DNA of 64,000 nt from Anthostomella pinea (taxonomy: Eukaryota > Ascomycota > Sordariomycetes > Xylariales > Xylariaceae), in assembly GCA_963556695.1 (NCBI GenBank), contig CAUWAG010000003.1, positions 806,001 to 870,000 of the forward strand, in the 5' to 3' direction. The position numbers were made by a program, and so were the translations under genes. The notes beneath the pieces are model-generated. The model was not told where the DNA came from and searched no databases. It saw only the letters and a program-made list of their open reading frames with translations. Of this stretch, positions 32,175-42,499 are shown one piece after another (position 1 is the stretch's first letter; each line of letters opens with the position of its first letter).

Positions 32175-32993
32175 TCCGCCGTGGGGATCGAGAGAGTTCA
32201 GGGAACAGTCCAGTGGGCGAATTGCAGACAAGGGCAAAGTTGGTTATGCAACGACTTGTGGGATCTCGAAATCCTGATATATAGAGGCATGGCTCCTACA
32301 AGCGATGCAATTAGAAAGTCGAAGACCTACCAGTCACTACCAGTCACACAACTGACCAAGCTCAGGCCATGATTCACACAACATAGTCATGAGTCAAGGT
32401 CCGGGGTCGGAGCAGATACTTCAATGCTCTACTGTGACAAGAAATTGTAACAGAGTAGGAGATCGATCTCGTAGACAAAGGAATGATAGATTTGCGGTGT
32501 CACCAACACCCAAAATTTGGCATCACTGGTGTTCTGCTGTGACTAAAAGTTGTAGCAGAAGAAGATATCGAACTCGTGGACAAAGGAATGATAAATTTGA
32601 GGTGCCACAACACCCAGGATTTGACTTCACTTGCCGATTCTCGAGTACAATGAACTACCTAGACAACTGATTGTATAGTCAGCAACCAACAGATCCTCAA
32701 ATTGTGAGCCAACCTGACTGTGCAACCAGCTGTTTGTTGGTGCTCACTCGGGTTTGAGCCGTGGAGTAACGGAGCACTGGAAAGTGACGCGCTGCCCACA
32801 TGTCGACTCGATCTGTGGTCTTCGAATAGTGAGCTGCACATTTGACACGTAGTTCCAGCGCAGATAACAGAGTGTTCTCACCATGCAACCATAATCGCTA
32901 CCTAGCCGGCACCGTCCCAATTTGGCGGTACGTGAACCGCGTGTTTTCGGCAAGCTGGCCTCAACGCCGCAATTTTTTCTTGAACCGTCCGTC
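32175..32993. other. Intergenic stretch with a 105-bp tandem duplication
   Basis: Upstream region of the paralogue and 3' flank of the zinc finger gene. The only structure seen is the diverged tandem repeat listed separately. Confidence 0.5.
32420..32632. repeat. Diverged 105-bp tandem duplication
   Basis: Two copies spaced 105 bp apart. Shared blocks are 'gacaaaggaatgata' and 'aacacccaaaatttg' / 'aacacccaggatttg'. The period is 35 codons, and the plus-strand frame 32389-32670 stays open through both copies (peptides QRNDRFAVSPTPKIW and QRNDKFEVPQHPGF). Confidence 0.75.
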
Positions 32994-34187
32994 CTACGCG
33001 ACAGCCTGGGGGGCAAAAGCATATCTGGGCATCATCGCCATCCTCTCCTCCGGGCTGAGCTCATCCTCGTATATCATCTTGACATTCTTGTCTTTCTCCT
33101 TCTTGGACTTCTTGTCCGGTGCGGCCTCTTCCGCGGCCGGCTGGGCAGTGGCAGGGGTATCGGGCTTCTTCGGGGGCTTGATGCGGTTCTCGGCCATCCT
33201 GATGAGCGCGTCGATCTCGTCACCCTCTGGCTGCGGCGCGCCTGACACCAGCTCGTCGATGGTCGAGGCATTTCCTTGCCAGCCATGTTGACCGGGACGA
33301 GCGGGGAGCCCAGGAGGAGCAGCAAGATTGCTTCCGGGCCGCGCGGGTAGACTCGAGGGAGGATACGCTTGAGGGTATTGCGGCGGAGGGGTATAACCGG
33401 GGACGGGTTGTTGAGGGTATCCGGGGAACTGGCCACCGGGCGGCGCAAAGGGCGAATTCTAAGTGAAACAGTCAGTAACTTATAGCCATGTAGCTCGAGG
33501 GGACGTACGAAAGCGCCAGGGGAGCCATTCTGTGCCGGACTGTGCCCATCGGGAAGACCCTGCGTAGGTGTATGGGTAGCGCTTCCACCCGCAGCTTTCT
33601 GGGCAGCGGTCCGCGCGCGGTGTTCGGCCAGTCTCTTTTTGAGCTCATCTGCTGATTCAACCTTGATCTTCTTCGCCGGCCCCTCCTTACCACGCTCTCC
33701 CGGCGGGGGATTCCCCGTCGCTGCGAACCGTTCGGCTTGTTGTTGGTAGAATGTCTGGATGATTCGCTGGTTGTGTTGCTGGACTACATCCTCCGGGATA
33801 CCTTCCATACCAAAGATCTCGACCTCGAGGCCCTGTCGGTTGGGGAGGGCATTCTCGACTGTGGTCAAAGACTCCTTGTGCACCTGATTCATATGAACCG
33901 AAAGACCTGCGATGTAACGCGGTCAGTTTCTTGTTGCGCACGCGTTGGAGTTGGAATATAGAGCTGGCATACCTCCTGCTGTATTCAGTCGTCGTCCACA
34001 TCTGTCACACTTGAAGTGCTTGGCCTTCTGATGCGATATCAAGAGCTTCAGATCCTCGAAGTCTCGTTCGCCTGCAGAATTGTCAGCTTAATCCCGTTAA
34101 CTAGGACTTGCGAGGCGCACAATAGTAGCACCATGCTCGCGAGAGGATCTCCTCGATATCGGGGTGGCCACGCTTTTTCTTGCCCAT
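32994..34187 (-). CDS. ZNF207/BuGZ-like double C2H2 zinc finger protein
   Basis: Exons 34187-34121, 34071-33973, 33906-33509 and 33458-32994 give 342 aa. Introns are 49, 66 and 50 bp (donors GTGCGC, GTATGC, GTACGT). The N-terminus [14 protein letters not shown] leads into two adjacent C2H2 fingers: C20/C23/H36/H41 ([13 protein letters not shown]...HQKAKHFKC) and C44/C47/H60/H65 ([22 protein letters not shown]). The conserved extension [15 protein letters not shown] follows. This matches metazoan ZNF207/BuGZ, a Bub3-binding and spliceosome-associated protein. The rest is low complexity: Lys/Glu-rich, a long Pro/Gln/Tyr-rich region, then [20 protein letters not shown] and a C-terminal [15 protein letters not shown]. 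No lesion. A nuclear role in mitosis or splicing is inferred from the animal proteins; the fungal function is not read from the sequence. Confidence 0.85.
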
Positions 34188-36671
34188 AGTGAACGATGTC
34201 GCGCCCAGAGCTGCGTATTGATGTGCGGTATTGCGATTGTAGCGATAAAGACGAGGGGCGGAATGAATTGCGCAAATAAACCCGAGGAGCGCGTACTCGT
34301 TAGCGATGGTCGCGCATTGGAAATGGCAGATTCCCCTTGGCTTGAGGTTGGAGGAGGTTGAGCTTCAGCCTCAAAAGTGTGGCGGCCAAGGTGTGGCTGT
34401 GCAATTCTAGTACCCTAGCGCCGCCCAGGCCATCATCAACCTCATCTCATCACGAAAGTTGCCTGGTACAGTTAATCACCCATCACTGCCATCCAGACAA
34501 TGGCCGATGGACATTGTCTTCACATGCAAAAGACATAAGGATTCCCACCATTCGAGGAAGTCCGATTTAGGAGACAAGGTGGCATGTGTGATGGATGTCG
34601 AGCGCAAGCGAATGAAACCCCGTTTCCTGCTAACCTCGGGTCTCAAAGTCCTAGCGCGTGACGCGAATCTGTCCGGCATTGAACTGCAGCGACAGAATGC
34701 TCAATATGAGACGATTCGATCTGAGAAGACATCACATCCATCATAATCAAGGATCCTCCAAGGAGGAGAACTGCTGGTTCAAACCGAGCCCCTTTACCTG
34801 TGCTAGCTCGACATGTGTAAGTGAAGGTTATTCCTTCATTGAACGTTCCAGTGACAGAGATATCTGGTACGAATCCCCTCCCATCACCAAATATTATCAG
34901 ATGAATACGGTGATCACTAGATGAATGCCACAATTGCCGAATTGAGGTAATACTATGCAATATACATGTGCTCTTCGAGCCACAAAGAGCGCAGACGACA
35001 CACATGAGGTATACTCGAGTTCGTATAACATATATTTCCTATTCAATCCGCAACCGGGGGGTTTCTGTCTGAGGCATTATATTTCGCAGTGGCCCAACCT
35101 GGAGGTTAGGAACGCTCGCCCTTGGGCTAGAGAAGAATCATCTTGAGTATAGAACATGACAGCGTGAGAGCGACCAACCGCGCAATTAGATACTGCTATA
35201 CGTTTGTAAATACTACACGGCTGTTCGACGCGTGGCTAGGTTCCATCGATCTGATGTCAGCTACCTGACCAACACGAAGCTAGGTCGCCAAATCGCCAAA
35301 CAGGTAAGATTCCTTAGCCAACACCTGCAGAGGAGCAGCGAATCGCAGCGGCGGAATCCGTCTCCAGGGGTTCATGGGCCTGCTGTGTGGTCCGTGCTCA
35401 TAGGCAAAACCACAGCTTGGCTGTCTGGCAATTCAGCGTCGACCTCATCACGTGATTGGAGGCATATCCTCTAACACTGTAGAAAGTCACCCAGTCAACA
35501 CGACCAGCTGAGTCAAGCACGCGAGTCGGCCATTCATGCTGCAAGCCCGCCGTGAATCAAGCATAACATGACACTCTCACAGAATCACCCAATCAGTAGC
35601 AGATATGCTACAGCGACATGTTGGTGATCGGGCGCACCATCACGTCAACCCCAATCTGCGTCGTTGACATCATCTTCTCACGGCATCAATGACAACTAGG
35701 CGCAGCCTGCTTGGTCATCTGTAGAATGACCAAGGCAAGAACTCGTTCGTGCAGACAGCAGCATGAGAGCACTTGCCTGAGTGCAGTGTTTTGAATGTGC
35801 GTATAACATTTAGGGGTGCATCGTGTAGGAAAGAAATCGTGTTCGGCGAAGAAGCCAGTTTCGTTGCTTGCTTTACCGAGCCGATGCGATCATGCTGTGC
35901 TCGCTTGGGCACTGCGGAGCCGGCGACAACATATTCTGCTGAACTGGCGTGGGCTGCGGTAACCAGCTCATCTGGAACTTCCCAGGGACGATGAGGCTAC
36001 TAGAAATTCCTTCCTCTGAGAGAGCAGCACGGATTGGGGAATGCGTCGAAAAGTGCATGCGAAATTACATCCGGCTTGAGAACACTCGCTCATGCTAGAT
36101 GCAGTAGGGTACCAGGCGATGTGGTATGCAGGCCGCAAAAGAGATATCAACCAGATGGTAATATGAGACGAAGTATATGAAACTCGCAATAAGGAGAGAA
36201 AAGAAAGAAGCCACCTATAAGGCTCGACGACAGCGAAGATGGTATCAGGTATGGAGTGAGGCTGCAAGTAAGAGCGGAGTGTCCTGTGATCAGGGCCAGG
36301 ACTTCCCAGGACTGAATTTCATCTCATCGGATAAGGACTACTCCTGCAAGAAGATGCATCGGTGTGAAGGACGGTAGCGGAGGACCAGACTCGACAAGAC
36401 TCACAGTAGATGGCGTGTGGTATAAATGTAGCGCCAGTAGCGTTGTGATACCCGTGGTTTGCTGCTTGGTGGCTGGCGTGACTCCTCAACACTCAACCAC
36501 TGGGCCGTGGGTGGTCCCATCGACTTGCAGAGAGTTCTGGCCGATATGTTGACGTCCGACGACACTTGGGTGCGGCTAACAAGCTACACAATATCAGACG
36601 TCGATCCGAGGGTAGTGTGGCGGGTGATAAGGTGGTTGCATGCAGGATGTAAGTCGGAATGCTGTCATCTG
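34188..36671. other. Gene-free stretch
   Basis: 2.5 kb between divergently transcribed genes. It holds the presumed promoter of the zinc finger gene at its left end. Only short unsupported frames elsewhere. Confidence 0.5.
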
Positions 36672-36724
36672 ATTGGTCTGTGGGGGCAGAGACGCACCCC
36701 TGCCTCGACACACACCCATAAAAG
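36672..36724 (+). promoter_or_regulatory. Candidate core promoter: inverted CCAAT box and TATA-like box
   Basis: ATTGG (reverse CCAAT) at about 36672-36676 and ATAAAAG at 36718-36724, followed by a C/T-rich tract, about 140 bp upstream of the ATG at 36862. Spacing and the pyrimidine tract are typical of filamentous-fungal promoters. Confidence 0.5.
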
Positions 36725-36861
36725 CCGGTCTCCCCCCCCCCTCCCCTACTCCAAATTCCACACCTTCTTCCCCTTCATCCACAACCTCCCCTATACCATC
36801 AAGAATCATCAAAACCAGCCCCAGGTCACTTGAAACCATCAAGTTCCACCAAGAACAAGTC

Positions 36862-37863
36862 ATGGAAGTCACATACATACCCTTTGATGCCTCTATAGCC
36901 CATACGAGGCGTAAGCCTACTCATACGCAGTACGACTCGTACCGCCAAAGACTAGGGACTTCACCCAACGGTCGAAGTTCCCTAGACCACGGCCGGTCCT
37001 CCAAATATGAAGACAAGTACTTCATGGGTCGCGAACCACGTCGTGCACGTGACCACGCGGCTCCCATGATGCCAGGTAGGAGCCAACGCAGCCAACAGCT
37101 TTGGAAGTCGTCTCATCACGATCTGACAGTTGTAGATGAGAGTATGCCGCTGTACCCTGCATCAAGACGTCGTCAATCGATCGTGATGCCGTCAGCGACA
37201 TCACCTGGCTACTCACCATTAGCAGTGCCCGTAACACCGCCATACAGGCACGGTCAGGATGAGAAGGATCGATACTACCTCGCGCATGAGCCCGCCAGAA
37301 TAGCTTCAAGGGTTGACGTGCCCTACAGCTATGGGCAGGTCATTGAGAGCAGGCGAAGCCGGAATCACGGCCATGCAAGATCTGGAGCTCGAAGGTTGAC
37401 CCCGGAGTCTCCCGATACCCGAGCTCTGCAGATCCTGGGCACAGGCCTCGAGAAAGACGTGCGCTTTCGTGATAGGGATAGCCTCATTGCTGGATTAGGG
37501 GAGCGGTTGACAGGAACGTATGAGTATCGGCCGAAGCCATCCAGTCCTGACTATGACCGGCTTCTCGATCAGCCCTTGGGCACCAGGCGTGGCCGCGCCA
37601 GCACCAGCAAAGAACCAGTTCCGCGACTGCCTAGCCCCGACCACTCCAGGGAGAGGCAGAGGCGGCAGAGAACTCATCCTCCGGCAGCACCTCAGATCTC
37701 AAGGCTCCCCACGCCGGACTTCGAGATGGATTCCAGTGAACGGGACTTGGCGGATTACCGCTTTTGCGCATGTTGCGTCTCCGATGACGAGGAGTGTGAT
37801 GAAGCGCGGTGGAGAAAAGGGAAAGTCAAGATGGACAGACAAGGTACATTTTCTTCCGCCTAG
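36862..37863 (+). CDS. Disordered hypothetical protein (333 aa)
   Basis: The frame opens further upstream, but the ATG at 36862 (context caagtcATGG) is chosen because the upstream part overlaps the C/T-rich tract and TATA-like box. The protein is rich in Arg, Ser, Pro and Asp, without signal peptide or membrane segment. There are repeated short basic/Ser patches (RRKPTH, SRRRQSIVMPS, SRRSRNHGHARSGARR) and Pro-Ser-Pro-Asp motifs (KPSSPDYDR, RLPSPDHSR, RLPTPDFE), which could be phosphosites. It ends with a short Cys-containing segment (FCACCVSDDEECDE). No domain recognised. No introns or lesions. Confidence 0.6.
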   Translation: MEVTYIPFDASIAHTRRKPTHTQYDSYRQRLGTSPNGRSSLDHGRSSKYEDKYFMGREPRRARDHAAPMMPGRSQRSQQLWKSSHHDLTVVDESMPLYPASRRRQSIVMPSATSPGYSPLAVPVTPPYRHGQDEKDRYYLAHEPARIASRVDVPYSYGQVIESRRSRNHGHARSGARRLTPESPDTRALQILGTGLEKDVRFRDRDSLIAGLGERLTGTYEYRPKPSSPDYDRLLDQPLGTRRGRASTSKEPVPRLPSPDHSRERQRRQRTHPPAAPQISRLPTPDFEMDSSERDLADYRFCACCVSDDEECDEARWRKGKVKMDRQGTFSSA

Positions 37864-38683
37864 ACGACTTGAGTTGCGGCCAAGCACCGTGATCCATGGC
37901 AAGCCAATGCTGACTGTCGACAGCGAATGCTGCAAGGGCTCACATTAAGCGTACATCGATAAGCGGACGGCTGATCGGTGGTGCCTGAAAGTGGCATGGG
38001 TTTCTGATCGGGTTGTTGTATGCAGGTCGGCGTATCGTGCGTACGAAGAACTGAAAAGGGGACAGGCAACGATATTTCCATTGGGTCTTGTCAATGGAAA
38101 AGATGATACGAGTACGTGGACGGCGTCTTGGTGTAGCACTAAGCGATTCTTTCAAATCAGAGTCCTGGGGACAGTGGTGTGCCTAGAGTAAGGCAACAGT
38201 GATTCAAGAACACATGAGGTGAGGTCGCGGAATCTAGGACTTTGAGTTGACGTCTGTGGTGATGTGACTGTTGTCATGTTGGTTGTGTGGATGAGCCACA
38301 TGTGTGGCTGGTTGCCTCCCAAAAATAGTGGGGCGGTTAGGCAGCAATACGAGATGTGGCTTGCTTCCTTCCGTCACAGTTGGCGCGAAATGAGGCGCAG
38401 CTGAGAACCCCTTGGATGACATCAATAGCCCCCATTCAAGATGTCCTCCTAACAGTTGAGAGATATTAAGATACCCACGAACGAACAAAATCCCAGGGAG
38501 ACAAGTATGATAACTTTTGAATTGATTTACGAGGCATAGATTGATTCACGAGGCATAGCCGAGACATGACTTACATAGGATGGCGAACCGCAAAGGTTGC
38601 CGGGAAAGATCCCACTAACTTACATACGACGGCTTTGCCCATTCAGTCAAGACTTCTTGACAGCTGCCGGATACTGCTCAGAC
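37864..38683. other. Intergenic stretch between convergent reading frames
   Basis: 3' flanks of the disordered-protein gene and of the Cys-rich reading frame. Nothing further seen. Confidence 0.5.
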
Positions 38684-39584
38684 TTACTCATCATTGCGCG
38701 CAGCCTCTTCACTGCTATTGGCGCCAGTGATCTTGCTCGCTGAAGCCGAACCCCTTGTCACCCTACGGGTTATGTAACGGTCCTTCTCCTTCACAGCGCG
38801 CTGGCGAACACGGCATTCTTTGCACGTCTTGAAGCCCACTGCCGCAAAGTTGTTGCACGAGAAACCATCGAGCCCCCGCATGGGAGAACATGGGCGATTC
38901 GTACTTAACAGCGCCTCGTTGACGGGCTGCGTTGGCCACCGACAACTGCTACAACACCCGACGCCGCCTTCGGCCGGACGCTTTCCGCAGTAGTAGCACA
39001 ATCCTTTCTCCTTCCATTAATTTGACGAGAGCCTTGTTTCGCACAGTGGCCTCTGCATTGTGACGCTCGCAGCGCCTGCCTCCGGTAGCAGGAGGTAGGG
39101 GACAATCCTTCGTGGTGCAGAATCGAGGAGTGCGATTACACCGCTTTTTGGGCTTCTCACCCTTCGCTTGTCTCAGTCGGTCCTCGGCTGCCTTGCTGAG
39201 TTTGTTGTGACGGGGCCTTCGTGGATCTTCCAGGTGCATGTGGTATAAGCATTTATCGCTGCCCAAATCCTGTTGGGCGAGATCAGTACTGGCCGGAGCT
39301 GTGCAATGGGTGACAATGGCTTCTTCAGTATCCATTTCGGTGGCGTTACCAGACGCCTCCTCCGGGATCGAGGGCTCGGCAGTGAGCTGCTCCCACTTCG
39401 TTGCTTCAGCTTCCATGTGTTGCTCGCACGTCGGGAAGCCTTCAGCAGAAGGTCTCGAACAGCGCGACATGCAGCACACGTCATTCATAAGAAAATTAAT
39501 CGAGCACACGTCGGCGCGCTCAGCGGTGTCGGGCATCCCGATGTCTGAGGAGGTAGCGTTGATGGGTTGGAAGCCTGACGACAT
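38684..39584 (-). pseudogene. Cys-rich hypothetical protein with a single-base frame break
   Basis: Two overlapping frames read as one protein. The first part (from ATG at 39584) has CCMSRCSRPSAEGFPTCEQH, later CNRTPRFCTTKDCPLPP and GGRRCERHNAEATVRNKALV. The second part has GLCYYCGKRPAEGGVGCCSSC, NRPCSPMRGLDGFSCNNFAA and FKTCKECRVRQRAVKEKDRY. Removing one A from 'aaattaatgg' at about 39017 would give KALVKLWKEKGLCYYCGKRP and about 300 aa with regularly spaced CxxC/CxxH pairs, suggesting zinc-binding knuckles. I do not recognise the family. It may be a gene with a sequencing error, or a young pseudogene. The last residues are Ser/Glu-rich. Confidence 0.5.
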
Positions 39585-40157
39585 ATTGACTGTACTGCTT
39601 CAAGAAGTTTCGGTTCTGGTACTTGTGATGTTTTTCTACAACACAGGTCAGTACCGAAGCTGAGCTTATGTATTCGACCGCGCATACGGCTAATAAGAAA
39701 CGACAATGGGGTTGTTGAGCAATACCGAGGCATTGTTGTTCTTGCATGCACAGATCAAAGGCACTCAAGGACACTTTGGGAACAGTGGAACGCAGGGGCT
39801 ACGTGAGCATAATGAGGCCTTTGTCCTGGTTCATTGTCGCCCCTGACCTACCGCTTCGACTCCAAGTAAACAGTATTTCTTTTACTCACAGCTTACAGAC
39901 GGCCCCGGAAACTTTGGCATGGCGCTTCCGAGGCTTTGCGGAGATCTTGCACCGAGTCCCGGAACGAGGCTTCCAGGGGCGTCATACAGACCTTGAATGA
40001 GGTAGGCACCTGTGACCAAAACCAAAGCTTACCATTTTTCGCCTTCCATGGTGCTGGGGGTAACTCCTGGGGCAGTGCTTTCTCCCACTGCATGCGGCTA
40101 TGATGTTTCTTGTTCTAGTCACTGTAGCCCCGCAGACGACTTCATAGGGCCATACAG
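39585..40157. other. Gene-free stretch
   Basis: Between two minus-strand eroded frames. A minus-strand frame at 39893-40093 (MQWEKALPQELPPAPW) might be a further exon of the frame to its right, but no splice site pair could be fixed. Confidence 0.35.
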
Positions 40158-40560
40158 TCACGATTCACACAACACATCCGGAGATATTTCAACGTACATG
40201 GTGATCACATCGGTCGTAACGTAGTCATCTTCAGAGCCTGGAGTGGGATATGGCGATGCGCATGTGCCATCTTCATACGCGCTCGCTATCGTAGGTGTGC
40301 ACACGAAGTAGAAGACAAACACATCGTATCCGAAGGAGGAGATAGGTACAGGTTGGAATCTTTTTCCATGGATCTTCGAGTCCAGCAAGGGCTGTACTCT
40401 ATCCTGCTCGGAGGTCGGCGGTGGTCGCATTCGAAGCGCTCGAGTCGACTAGATCATCGTAGGGTATATTGCGTATGGACTCTAATTTAAGGTCGAGGAA
40501 TTTAGTCTTGAGGAGCTCGACACGCGGTATAATACTCGCGCTGGGCGGTGGGCCAGACAT
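40158..40560 (-). pseudogene. Possible eroded small gene, two frames
   Basis: From ATG at 40560 a 53-codon frame reads MSGPPPSASIIPRVELLKTK, then LDLKLESIRNIPYDDLVDSS, and stops at 40399-40401. One base out of phase, a second frame continues with SEQDRVQPLLDSKIHGKRFQ, then SSFGYDVFVFYFVCTPTIAS, to the stop at 40158-40160. A single lost base near 40411 would make one protein of about 134 aa. No family recognised. Low confidence that this is a gene at all. Confidence 0.35.
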
Positions 40561-42499
40561 CGTCGTTGTATTGCGGCTGCGATGAGACTGGATTGTTGGT
40601 CGGCAGGTCGGTCCACCGCAGGGTGACTGGAGGAAAAAGGTGCAGGAAAACAGAAGACAAACGCCTCGGGCAGTCGGCCTAACCGATAAGTAAGTACATA
40701 TAAGTTGCTAGCCCGGAGCTATGAAAAGTCTCATGGTGCTTCGAAAAGGGTAGACAACCCCCATAGATAGTAGAAGAACTTATCATATATACACTCATGG
40801 TTTCATGCTATAGTAGATGCGTGTACGCTCTCAGCATTCGCTTGGAAAGATGGGTTAGTTGGACGATGGGTAGTGTTCCCTTCAATATCTCATTATATAT
40901 GCCTGGCTCTTAGCGACAGTTGGGGGGCTAGGTATGTCGCAAACACATTTGTGACTCAACACCGGTGACAGCGCGATATATCTGCGCCCTGAATATAGTG
41001 CCACGTGGTTTGTTCGTGAGAGCGCAGTCATACAAACGGAAAACCAACTATCCCAAAAAAAACATTCTAACAGTGAACCCTCCTCTGGTCACAGCACCCA
41101 TATAGCCGTCCTTAATCCGAGTAAACAGTACGCCCTTCGCGTGGGACACGCGGACCATGCTCCCGAGTGAACTGACCGGGCATCGAGCCGTCCGCGAATG
41201 ACGTGCACAGTCAACCAGGAAATGATCAATGTCCAAGATAAACATACCATTCATGCCCTCCAGTCGAGCGCTCACTCATATACATAATTCATAAACGTGA
41301 CTTTGTTAATCGCGTACATTGATGTCCTCATTGACATATTCATCCATGGCTGACATGAGCCGCATACTTACGTCTATACTGGCCAGCCATATAGGTACTC
41401 TGTGGGTGGCCATGGGCAAAGTTGGAGGGTTTGCCTTGTGTATGACTGCGTTGTCATGGACAAACCACGTGGCATTATATTTAGGACACAATTATATCGT
41501 GGTGTCACAACTCCTGGGCGATCAGATCGCCCATGGCGACACCCAACTAGATATTTGTCAATGCCGCGAATTGGCAACCGGATCACCGCTGCCTTGAGTC
41601 TTCAAGAGGGAATAACGTGGCCCAGTTGGCCCGAGGGACAACGAGGTCTTCACTTCCATCTCCAGCCAATGGAACGAAGATGATACGAGACGCGATCTAC
41701 AGGGTCAAACAGAAGAGTCACTGGAAATTTTCAAGGTTCAACTTATACCCGCATCAGCAACTTCTCTGTGTCGATCGGAGTCGCCCAGGCAGAGCACACT
41801 CGCACACATAATGATATATATCAAGGACGTGTCGGACTTATGATGCTACGTTGATCAGATGTGGTACATTGAACAGGAGCCGAGGTCGAAGATGAGCAAT
41901 CAGGGGTTCAGAGGATCATTAGAAGCTCGAATTGCCGATTTCTTCCCATGTGGGCTCCCAGCAACTGGTGTGGATGAGATGTGGAAGACATACCGATACT
42001 TGTGACCTCCACGCTGCTCATCTAGCGACAGCGTGTGGAATATAGCAGGATCGTATGAAGCTTCGTCTTGGTCGACGAACCAGCTTATCGCAGCCGGAAT
42101 CAGGTTATTGGTCATCAAAATGTGCAGCCGCTGTGGGACAGCCCGGTGCCAACAGGTCCGGCTGTGCAGGTATGGGCTTCGAACAATGCGGCTGAAACTA
42201 CCATTTATGCAACTCGATGCGTAAATATATGTCAAGTTTTTAGGCGAGTATATGTAAATCCACAAATTGGCCCTCAGGTAGAAAAATTCTCTTCTTCCCC
42301 GTGCTGTCGCCTTGACAACTGGGACAACCCAATTGCACCCGATCTTCCCAATTTTCATTCCAATAGACTTATGCTTTCAATCCCTTTCTCATCATCTTCA
42401 ATTCCGACTTCTTTTCTTCAACATTCGCTCATCTGGCCTTCTTTGCCCTAGTATTCCCTGTCTCTGCACTTCAGCAACTGCTTGGACGAGCCCCTCACG
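40561..42499. other. Gene-free stretch
   Basis: Mildly AT-rich, with short frames only. A minus-strand frame at 41900-42358 contains the coding-like block LIPAAISWFVDQDEASYDPA but no definable start or intron structure. Confidence 0.45.
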
